Assembly: GCF_963678635.1 (NCBI RefSeq)
Contig: NC_087067.1
Span: 37,082,686 to 37,146,685, forward strand
DNA from: Symsagittifera roscoffensis
Taxonomy: Eukaryota; Xenacoelomorpha; Acoela; Convolutidae
DNA length: 64,000 bases
Direction: 5' to 3'
The notes under the pieces are model-generated. The model searched no databases and was not told the origin of the DNA. It worked only from the letters and a program-made list of their open reading frames with translations. The position numbers and the translations under genes were made by a program. Shown here piece after piece: positions 22,001-34,000 of the stretch; the stretch's first letter is position 1, and each line of letters opens with the position of its first letter.

Positions 22001-25000
22001 AATTTCCACCAACAAGTGACGAGAATCTAAGATGATTGCATGTTTAGTTTCAAAACAATTTCGGCTAAGCGCTGATTCTGTCCTGTGGAACGAATGATGC
22101 CACCGGGGCCGATAAACGGCGATAATCTGCAATGCGGCTAGAACTTCTTATGGGTATGCCAGATTGAAGTTGTTTCAAATCAACTGGGAACAATTCGGAT
22201 TGATCCAAATATAACAATTTATCTTTCCCAATAGCTTATTTAACCAGATAAGTTATTTGAGCGGTAGGACCGCGGAAAGGCTTGAGGTTTGGCAATAACA
22301 TCAACTTAAAGCAAACGTAGCGATGCAGTTTTGTAAAACTACTATACCCTTCAAAACAAGTACGGGCTCTGACTGCTCCGAAAAACTGGTGAGAGAATGT
22401 GTCGAGTTATCTATTGTGTCGTCCACAGATTTCTTTGAAAGGATACTAGTAACAATATCTAGATTTGATTTGAAAGGCCACTCATTGCTTAATAGGAAGT
22501 TTGATCCACTGACCCAGCTACTTTCTTTAAGAATTTTTGCCAATATTCGCGTGTCCCAGTGTCCACGGGATTATCTCCACTATTTACATCGAACCATTGC
22601 TCCACATTGGTGAGTTCTTTTCTTTCACAAACACAGTTTGCAACAAAAATTGATAGTTTTTCAACGCAGTAAAGCCATTGTAATACCGTAGTGCTATCAG
22701 TACACAAAAGGTGCGGGATACCTTGTTTGAAAATGCCCATAATATATCTTACTTCAACCGAGATACCAACAAGGCTGCCTGCATTTCCAGCTTCGGAATG
22801 GACAAAGCCTTCATTGGTGCCACTCTTGCTTTACCAAAAACGAACTCAATTTGAGTTTTTTGAATCTCAATATTCCGAGCACAAAAAAACAACCGCGCAA
22901 AACACATCTTGCGAGCTATCCCCAAGCATATGGAGCTCACCGTGATTACACGGATTACTAAATCAGCACCGAGGAATGAATATTTCTCCAAATACAGAAA
23001 GGCTTGAATGCCACTCAATGAATTGCTTGCGGAGCGCTTGTGGTAAGGGATCATCATATTGTTGCCAAAATTGCGCAAAATGTCTTTAATAAGGAGGCGG
23101 GCCCTTGCCGTGTAGGGAGCCACGAAACCAATAGAGTCGAAGACCAATGAAACAAAACTGGAAACAGTTCGTTGAGTAACAGATGATTTGAAACTGCACC
23201 GATTTTAAGCGAGTGAGTGCGTTCACACTTTGGCAGCAAAACACGGTTTTTAAAGACGAAAACCTGTCAATCAAGGTCGGTCAAGGTCTTTTTTATTAAA
23301 CAAAGCAAAGCAGAAAAAGTTTTTTGGGATGAGCGTGTATTTATGTCTCGTCAAGTTCGACGTTTGTTTGAGTCTTAGAAAGGAAAGGATTTACTCGGGA
23401 TTCGGATCTGAGTGGAACCCGCCCCGACGCACTGTGTATACGCTCGGCTACGTTCCTTGTATGCAACTATAGTTCAAACTTGTTTTATATGCAACTATAG
23501 TTCAAACTTGTGTTAGGCATTTTGGGGGCTAAATTAAAGTTGTATTTTCCCGCAAAGCAACCAACTCGCTGCCAAGCTCGGGTGATCTGGTAGTGGTTTG
23601 GATTCCGCACACATTGTCCCTGCAATCCGCATAAGTTGCGTTGGATTAACTATTTGCTCAGCAACATCATCATCCCCCAAAGAGGCGAGAGCCGGAGCAA
23701 GTTTAACGAGGGGTCTCACTAATTGGCCCGATAGGGCCGTAACGGTTGCGGAGCGAGCGACTTTTTCTTTGCCGTAGTAAATCGCGTTTCGATTCGGCAT
23801 GCCACTTTGAGCTCTTGTTCAAGGAAGGGACATACTCCTTCGGCCAACGCTGCCAAATAGCATTTACGTGAGCTTGTGCTCTCACATAGCGCTTTCGGTG
23901 GTCGAAACTTTCATCAAGTGTTAGCGGAAAGTTAACAGAGTGCTCACCCAAGAGAAAATGGTTAGGCGTTAAGACTTCCAATTCAGTTGAGTTGGGGTCA
24001 ACAGGCGTTATTAGACGGGCATTTAATGAGTGCTCCAATAAACAAAAATTGGTCGACAGTACCTCATCAATTAATTTGCAAGCTCCAATGATTGAGTAGA
24101 AGATGCGTTTGCAACTGCGCATTAACCTTTACCAAGACCAGGAGGATTGTGTTTCCAGTTAATCCCTTTAGGAACTGACAATGCGGAGCCTGTTTGTTTT
24201 AATTTTGAACGCAAAGCTTAATTACTTTCTCAGCTCCAACGAAATTGGGGTACCGTTGTCTGACCTCACGACAATTGGCGTACTACGGCTTGCGATAAAT
24301 CGTTCAATAACCATAATGCAAGAGACAAAAATGTTCCGATGTGCACAGCAAGGTCAGTCATGCAGGTGTACAGAAAAGCCCATCTCTCTCACTACTGTGG
24401 CGAATAGTCACATACAATGGCGGTACCAAAATAGTCCACACAGTTACTGAAAGGCCGATGGCGGTAACCACGCCGTTCGACAGGGAGGTCTGACCAAGGA
24501 TGTAACGTGCTTGCCTTGCATTTTCTGCAAAAAACAACATCTTTTAATTCCCCGGAGGACCTCTCGCACACCCAACACCATAAACTCAATTTGTACCATG
24601 GACCGCAAACAATCCAAGTGTTGATGTTCGTGGGCAAAATGCAGATGCCTCAAAAACAATTTCCACCAACAAGTGACGAGAATCTAAGATGATTGCATGT
24701 TTAGTTTCAAAACAATTTCGGCTAAGCGCTGATTCTGTCCTGTGGAACGAATGATGCCACCGGGGCCGATAAACGGCGATAATCTGCAATGCGGCTAGAA
24801 CTTCTTATGGGTATGCCAGATTGAAGTTGTTTCAAATCAACTGGGAACAATTCGGATTGATCCAAATATAACAATTTATCTTTCCCAATAGCTTATTTAA
24901 CCAGATAAGTTATTTGAGCGGTAGGACCGCGGAAAGGCTTGAGGTTTGGCAATAACATCAACTTAAAGCAAACGTAGCGATGCAGTTTTGTAAAACTACT

Positions 25001-28000
25001 ATACCCTTCAAAACAAGTACGGGCTCTGACTGCTCCGAAAAACTGGTGAGAGAATGTGTCGAGTTATCTATTGTGTCGTTTTGCCAATATTCGCGTGTCC
25101 CAGTGTCCACGGGATTATCTCCACTATTTACATCGAACCATTGCTCCACATTGGTGAGTTCTTTTCTTTCACAAACACAGTTTGCAACAAAAATTGATAA
25201 TTTTTCAACACAGTAAAGCCATTGTAATACCGTAGTGCTATCAGTACACAAAAGGTGCGGGATACCTTGTTTGAAAATGCCCATAATATATCTTACTTCA
25301 ACCTAGATACCAACAAGGCTGCCTGCATTTCCAGCTTCGGAATGGACAAAGCCTTCATTGGTGCCACTCTTGCTTTACCAAAAACGAACTCAATTTGAGT
25401 TTTTTGAATCTCAATATTCCGAGCACAAAAAAACAACCGCGCAAAACACATCTTGCGAGCTATCCCCAAGCATATGGAGCTCACCTTGATTACACGGATT
25501 ACTAAATCAGCACCGAGGAATGAATATTTCTCCAAATACAGAAAGGCTTGAATGCCACTAAATGAATTGCTTGCGGAGCGCTTGTGGTAAGGGATCATCA
25601 TATTGTTGCCAAGTTTGCGCAAAATGTCTTTAATAAGGAGGCGGGCCCTTGCCGTGTAGGGAGCCACGAAACCAATAGAGTCGAAGACCAATGAAATAAA
25701 ACTGGAAACAGTTCGTTGAGTAACAGATGATTGGAGCTCACGCTCAATTCCACGACTAACAACAAGAGAGTCACTTTTATGGTTAAACTTCAACCCTTTT
25801 ACACGAGAATTCAAATAGTGATTACCACTCGCAATGTCTTTTAATTGTGCAGTAACATCAATTGAAGGGCCTACTTTTTCTTCAATTGCATGACAATTAC
25901 TAACAAACTTGGCGAGACGGAACCTTCCCATTTGAAGAAGATTCACCAGATCTCTGCTTATTCTCATTGCATCAATACGGTTTTTGATTGAATCCAAGTA
26001 ATCATCCATTTAAAACCAAATAAGTGCTGCTCTAGATGCTTCCGAAAAAATTTCAAAGTTATCTCTGGCGGTTTGCTGAATTGGGAAATTCGCGATTGTC
26101 GGGGAGTCCAGAGCACCGAAAACATGCCCGGTCTACTGGAGAACTTCCACGTCCGATGTGGCATTCTCGCGCCACAAAAAACGCAAAGAAAGTTGATCAC
26201 AGTGGGTTATCCCAACCTGTAGAAACATACCCTCGATGTCCGCGGAGAAGGCAAACTAATGTTAATGGAAGCCTCCAAACAGGTGTAACAAATTTTGCAA
26301 TAAATCAGGGCCCTTTGGTTAAAGATTGGCCGCGAAGTTTTGACGCGCCATTTAAAACCCGACAAATTTACCAGGCTTTTATGGGTTGAGGACAAGATGG
26401 TGGGATAAAAACCATTCTCAATTGGAGAGGAGCTGCCAGTCCGTGGAGTTTAACCGGAATGATATAACATTTATCGAGGTCCTTTTATATTGTCTCAGTG
26501 TATTTACTCTTTATGTCAAGCCATTTTTCAAGCGTCTTGAACGGTGCCAGCGCTGAGTAATAATTGTTGGGTAAAGAACTGCTATAATCGGCACTCTATA
26601 ATCGGCATTCCACGTCTTCGGCATTGCACTTGAAACTTGTTGACAACAATCCAGACGACGAAGGGTGTGGGCCACTCAAAGCCCATCCTACCGGCAGACA
26701 AACAGCCGTTGGAGTTTTCCTATCTGCGTTGTGAATATAATGGAACGTGCCTATACGGTGATAAAAATTCTGTCCAATTACCATTTTGATGTCTGAATAA
26801 TTATGCCGATTGGCTTTATTGGTCCCGGGTATGGAAAAATTTCTTGACGAACCGGAACATCAATCTTTCGAGATCCAACATTAATTTCATCCTTTACATG
26901 AGCGGTTATACTGAAGGTAAATTAGTTATTTATGTCACCGGAGACTGTGACCTCAACTAACTCAGTCGCATTAAAATCCGTTGAATAAATTTATTTAGGT
27001 TCAAAACAACTTCTTTCTCGAACAAGTTCAGACCAAGCGTGCGGAAAGCCAGGAAGGATTGCTCGCGGAATCACACAAAACGAGGGCATATCGGTTTTTG
27101 ACTCAATAACCTGGAAAAGACCAAAAACGTCCTGCACGAATGCGGAATAAGACGACGTTGATATATCCGGCAGAGCCTTTCGAGAGAAGACCTGTTTTCT
27201 TCTTTTCGAGAAAAATTTTCTCTGCGGAAAAATTCATACTCTGAGTAGGGTTCTATTCTTGAAGACCATGCATTCCAGGTTCCAGGGCACTGCGGGTAGG
27301 CAGGATTTTTAACCTTGTTCGGCTTAGCACTGGACGCAAAAAATTTCGGGTGGCAGTTTTTGTCTTGACGGGTTCCTCGATTTTTGCTTATCCAGGAAAA
27401 ATTTTCAAACGCTCATCCGTATCGGCCTTTTCGTTCAACCACTCTTTGAAATCAAGGAGATTAGGGCAAAGTCAAATGGGCTCGACCGTGTAAGACAACC
27501 AAGACTCCTTAATGTTTGGAGGCAATTTACATAGGGCTTGATTCAAGATGATGGTTCTTTTCGAATCGTCCTCATATGACAGCAATCAAAACAGAAAAAC
27601 AAGACTTGAAAAAACACAAGCAAAATTAAAAATGCTTTCCGAACTGTGCATTTTAACTGGTGAAACGCTGTTATGTTTTTCGAGGTAGACGTTCACGACG
27701 GTTTGAGGTAGCCCAAATTTTCGTTCAAGGCTTCCTAGTGCATTCCTGTAAATTCGACTCGAATACGCGAAGTTCGCTATTGCCAACTTAGCTTTCATAG
27801 TTACCAATGTTTTCAGGTACGTCAGCTTGATGTCATCCGAGAGAGTTGATAGTGAATCAACCGCACTTCGAAATTGATCTATCTAATCAAGCCATTCCAA
27901 CGGATTAGCCTCATACTTGGAAAGTTTCTATTCGGGTAATGGATCCTTCCGGTTCGATGCCAAGACTTCGGCTAAGTCGTCTCGAACGGACATCTATTGC

Positions 28001-31000
28001 GTTGGTTGATTGACATGCATTAAGACAGGTTGGTATATGCACGATGGGGCCTGAAACTACGGCTTATGAACGGAGAAGCAAGGAATATCCGACGAATTCG
28101 TTGAACGCAAGGGCACTTGTCGTGTGGCGGAGTGAATTAGTAAACTGCTCCACCGCTATTTAGGGGAAAGTTAGGGATTTTGGGGAGCTACAGATGTTAC
28201 TGCCTCAAAGACGGACGATGACTCGGTCAAAACTAAAGAGTTGCAAACTGCAGAATTCGGTGTTGCAGTTGCAGGGAACCACGATGTGAGGTTCGGGTTA
28301 GAGAAATAGTTGAAGTACGTGGAATGACCTACGAGGAGTATTGCCAAAACAACTGCAAAATGAGGTGGTAAATTTTTATACGAAGGTGATGAAATACTTT
28401 CGGAAACAGCAGACGTGGCTGACTTAGCATTAACCCACTGATTTGCGTCTGAAAACCGCTGTGATTGAGTTTCATTTTCGTTTAAGTTCGACCCATATTC
28501 GCCAATGTTTTGATGAGTATTACTGCCGGCAGCAACCTTTCTAAAAGATTTAGGAACACTGGGAGGTACTTCACCCCTATGCATCATCGTAGAAGACAAG
28601 CCACCTAATCAGCCGTTACGCACAGGAACGATATTCACCAGCGCGTTATAGGTAACCGTATCCAATCCAAAAATATATGCGCTCGGTTCGGTTACGATCA
28701 CTACCGGATTCAAATTCGGCACAATTTCAATCAAATTTCTGTGCGTTTATCTGCTGTTTCTCTGTGAGAGCTTACCGAGCTAGCAAACAAGTGAACAAAG
28801 TCGGAGTCTTACTCCAAATCAAATTCGGCTATTTTGGCTTTAACATAATTTTTCTAATTCTCCTCGCGGATTTGTACTTCTTCCAAGCTTTGCTTGATAC
28901 CCAGTAAACGGACCTTACTTGTTCTTCAGATCGTACATAGCTCCTAGCTTTCTGAATTACATCAACTTGTCTTTTCGTCACCAAGTCGGGCCACTGTTCC
29001 AATTCCTCACAAATCTTATCTTTATTAAAAACCTTTTCCGCCATTTGACTTGAAAGACTTGAAATATCATCTTTATTGAAAAAGCCTTTTCTAGGAAAAC
29101 ATTTGCGTTCTTGATGTAGTTCTTAGCCATCATTTGTTGTTTTTTGTTCTCTATGGCTTTTTGAATGTATTTTCGAACATTGAGGAGCTCAATTTCCAAA
29201 ATACGCCGAGACTCAAGAAGGTTTTGTACTTTCCGGCCTAATTCTTGAATCCTTGTGACAAAATGTTACGATGTGCTTTTAAAAATAAATCGGTGACATA
29301 TCAAACCTAAATTCATTACAAAAATTTAACAAAACGAATTATAAGCACAGTAACATTAAAGCAACAAATTATACCGCCAGTACAGGGCAAAGCTTCTGAG
29401 CTAAAGACCTGTATACCTCGGCTAGTTGCTCCTGCAAAAGGACTAAGATGAGAGTGCTGTGCTTAAAGAGCTGACATTACTTCTTGTTCAACTATTTTTC
29501 CTCTTAGTGTTAGAGTGTTCTGAGTTTTTCGCGTATCTGCAAACGATCCGAAAAATTTTGATCTCTAATTCATCGGGCTGGTGTAATGTCAACTTTTTTG
29601 CGCAAGCGCTTGTCCTTACCTTTACGTTTCGATATCAATTGATCGAATATACCGATTGCCAGAAAATTTGAACTGTTTAATTTCTCAAAAACTTCTTCAT
29701 TTCCGGTGCGTTGACAATAAACGATGGCACTAATTTTCGCTCGATAGCGTTTTAGGATGGCAACAAGCTTGTCTTCGGACAAAGGGTTGAGTTCATTGCT
29801 ACTAATTATTCCTACCTACTGAGTTATTTCTGACGTCGCGCCAAATCACGATAATCGAGTGATGACATAAAAATGACTCAAAACAGTGTTTTTTAGTTTT
29901 ACGGGGTTTAACGGCGTTCGATTTAAAACTTAGACCAAGTACTGCTAAGTCAGTATCAACAAATTGATAACAAGGTGAAGCGTGTAGCTGTTCTAGAGCG
30001 TGATGCAACGAGCTTGCACCGATAGTAAAAACCATTAATTGTTTTGTATAAAAAAAACGGACGCGGCGGATTTGTCGACTTACGAAAGGTTTCATGTAGA
30101 TTAAGGGGGTTCGTATAAAATAAATCAAAGTCCTTTCAACCACTCGGAGTAAACTTGAGGTCACCTGAACTAGGACTAATTAATACGACTGGGATTTTTG
30201 AATTATTATATACTAGACTGATGTTTTTTAGACGGAAATATAATAGATTTTTTCGGTTTTTGGAGCTTTTTGATGGCGGAAGGTTTAACAGGTTCGAACA
30301 AAGTGGGTCCAAAATTCTGGCCCAAATTTTGAAAAACAACCAAACCTACTATTTGATGACAAGAACTTACCAAAAAATGTCTTTTTTTACCTGCAAACGT
30401 GTTTTGCCATGCAATCATTAACAATTAGCAACATAATTGCTGCAGAGCTTCAAATTGAAATTAGCACAACGGATGAAAAGAAAGAAACAAATTAGACCTT
30501 TGGCAGTCTTCTCGAGCAAAATAGGAGTTGGATATTTCTTAAGTTTTTTTGGATTTTCTCAACCTTAACTGACCACTTCCTCAGGGGAATGTCTGTCAGC
30601 ACCTTCTGAGTTCAGCAGACTTTCCGTCATCACCTTCTGTCTTTCAGCACTTTCTCTCGATACCCATTTAGAAAGGCCTCTGTTTGTCCAAAACGGGATT
30701 CCCCTTTCAACAAAAGGATTCCGTTTGCCCAGAACAAGATACCCCTTCAAAGGCCTCCGTTTCGCCATAGTTGAAGCCAGCGACCTGCCTTGTCTGGCTT
30801 TCGTACGGCTACACAGGGTAATCAGCGAGACACTGTCCTGCTACCGTGGACGCCTTGGCTTCCAAGATCGCTAACTGCCTTCGCCAACTGCTTTCGCCAA
30901 GGTCCTCAACTTATTTTTTTCGGACAACGCAACTGCTTTCGTCTCCCCCCGAGTCGAGATTTTTCACCTAATTTGAAGCAAGATTTGAGCGGTTTGATTG

Positions 31001-34000
31001 GTTTTTTTAGACAATTACGCCCAAAATCTTGCTTCAAATGAGCGGTTTGAGCGGTTTTTGAACGGTTTATCTAAAAAAACCGCTCAAAAACCGCGCAAGA
31101 TTTGAACGGTTTTGAGCGGTTTATCTAAAAAAAAACGCTCAAAAACCGCTCAAATCATTTCTTAAATAATTTAAATTTGTTTACAAACAAGTTTGAACAA
31201 TTTCTGAAAATCTTGCCTTTCATGAAAAAATGGTTATCATACAATTTTCATATATGGAAATTATATGCTAACCATTTTTTTTTTCAAAAAAAAAATAAAC
31301 GTAGTTATTTTTCATCAACAGACTGTTGTATTTGGTTCAAATAGCCGGAGAAATTAGATTGAATCTTTTTTCAATGGTTTTTTGAAATTGTATGAAAACT
31401 GTATGATTAGCATTTTTCCATACATTTGATGCAGGCAATTGTATGATAAGCTTTTTCGGTGTGGGGAAATTTAAAATAAGCATTTTCGGTTTATGGATGT
31501 CAACCCGGGAACAAATTACCTTTCCAGGCCTTTTTGTTGGTTTTATTCGGTTTTCTTTATAAGACCGCTCAAAAACCGCTCAAAAACCGCTCAAATCTTG
31601 CTTGAAAAACCGTTCAAAAATCACCGCAAGAAATGAGCGGTTTTTTAAGCAAGATTTGAGCTGTTTGAGCGGTTTTTCCAAAAAAACCGCCCAAACCGCT
31701 CAAATCTTGCTGAAAAACCGCTCAAACCGCTCATATCTTGAGCGGTTTTTGAGCGGGATCTCGACCCGGGCCGCTTTCGCCTGATTGCTCTGTTTTTTAG
31801 AATATCCCTCTGTTTTAAAGAAGTTCACATGATCTGCTTTTTCCTGAGTTCCCGACTCTTTTAGCTCCCGGGTCGCACCACCAAGATATGCTGGATAAAA
31901 AGCTGACCAAAAATTAATTTGGAATAAAAAGATTTTATTCTTCATTTAGTCGGCTCAAAACACATAAAAAATTTCGTTAATCAGACGATTTGAAACTGCA
32001 CCGATTTTAAGCGAGTGAGTGCGTTCACGCTTTGGCAGCAAAACACGGTTTTTAAAGACGAAAACCTGTCAATCAAGGTCGGTCAAGGTCTTTTTTATTA
32101 AACAAAGCAAAGCAGAAAAAGTTTTTTGGGATGAGCGTGTATTTATGTCTCGTCAAGTTCGACGTTTGTTTGAGTCTTAGAAAGGAAAGGATTTACTCGG
32201 GATTCGGATCTGAGTGGAACCCGCCCCGACGCACTGTGTATACGCTCGGCTACGTTCCTTGTATGCAACTATAGTTCAAACTTGTTTTATATGCAACTAT
32301 AGTTCAAACTTGTATTATGCATTTTGGGGGCTAAACTAAAGTTGTATTTTCCCGCCAAGCAACCAATTCGATGCCAAGCTCGGGTGCTCTGGTAGTGGTT
32401 TGGATTCCGCACTTATTGTCCCTGCAATCCGCATAATTTGCGTTGGATTCCGCAACATTGCGAAAAGCCTTTGAAGACGGAAACCTGATAGAATCGAACA
32501 AAAGTTTTTAAAAACTATTTGATAAAACTGAAAATTTGGAATCCAGTTACAATGCGGAATTTGGAGACAAATGCTAAGACGTGGTTTGTTTTGGGATCCG
32601 CAGACAAATGAGACAAATGCATTTTTACATTTTGAGTGGATTGAAGCGAAATGTCACTGGATTCCACTCTTAGTCAGTGGCTTTCGCAACCAATTTATTC
32701 TTTTTGTCACTGGATTCCACAATTTATCAATAGATTCCGCTGTGGGACCCATTTTTTCGTTGCCTGATTTTTTATAGATTTGGTGAACGTTTCCGCCAGC
32801 GAACATCTTTTTCAGCTTACGTGACAAAAACATGTGTCTCAGAAAGTGAGACAGTATACCTCTCAATTTTCCCTAAGTCATGTTTTCCATTGCAACTATC
32901 TTTCAACTAACCATCTTACTATTACTTCAGTTTACCCCTCCCCCTCAGCTTTTAAGAAAATTGTCCTAATTGCGGGGGGTGCGGCTGGAGGGGGGTGCGT
33001 TTTCTTTCAGCAATTAAGACAATTGTCTTCAATGGGGGTGGTTAACCAGGAATGAACTTCGAACTTCCCTCATTAGCGAAAAATGTGGTTGATAGGAGGG
33101 GGATCTTAGTTCTCTTTTTGTGAAAATTGAGATGTTTAAATTGTCTCATTTGGACTTATATAATTTGTCTTTTTTTTCTAAATTGAAAGGCAATTTTCAA
33201 AGTTCTAGGGGATATGTTTTTTTATTATATATATAATCAAGGTGATGAAAAAATGCGTACGATACATGTTGAAACAGTTAAAATTGTGTTTGTGGAATCC
33301 AGTGACAGAAGGAAAAACTGGCCGCAGAATCCATTGATAAACAGTGGAGTCCAGTGACAAAAAAACCTCACACGCGTCCCAATCAAAACTCGAAATTGTT
33401 CTGTGTAATTTTGTTTAACAAGCCCAGGTGAGAAACGGGGAAGAAGAAAAATAGTTCTGATATTTTAACATTTTAACTAGTTGGAGTCTTTTATGAATAC
33501 TAACAAACAAGGATGTCAACTGCAACCTAGCATTCAAATGTATGTTAAATAAAGCAATCCTACGGATTGAAGAGAGGTTACTGATAAACTTTTATACTCA
33601 ACAGCAAAAAAGTCAAGATGAAATAAACGAAAATTTCTGTGAAGGGTGTGTAACTATAAGAAGTGTGTCTAATTAAAGGGCATGTAGCTAAAGAATAAAA
33701 TTGATTATAACTAAAAACTGATGAAAGAAAAGTGTGAATTGAAAAATGATGATGATGATGATGCCCAGTCTTACCTTGAGTGCGGCTAGTACCACCGGAC
33801 ACTCATTTGGACACTGGGGGTAGAAACTTTTTAATTCGGGCATCCATTTGCTGTATATGTTCTTGCATGAGGACACGCTAGTGACACTGAAGCAGAGGAT
33901 GAATACATCTGTGTTAGGGTAGGATAGGGGTCGCAGTGTGTCGTAGTCCTCTTGCCCAGCCGTGTCCCATAATTCTAAGCGGTCAAGTCAAGTTTGCTTT

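Larger units (their letters stand above)
23175..29800 (-). mobile_element. BEL/Pao retrotransposon, longer copy 2
   Basis: This is a decayed minus-strand element with gag (29782-27586), a protease/RT stretch (27500-26010), RT-RNase H (26009-25085), integrase (25080-23534) and the 3' block. The part 25080-23437 is nearly identical to copy 1 (22430-20780), including the same frame breaks. A deletion of about 120 bases at 25077 (between GTGTCGT and TTGCCAATATTCG) marks it off. The Tyr of the YVDD box is replaced by a stop just before 26009. Confidence 0.8.
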
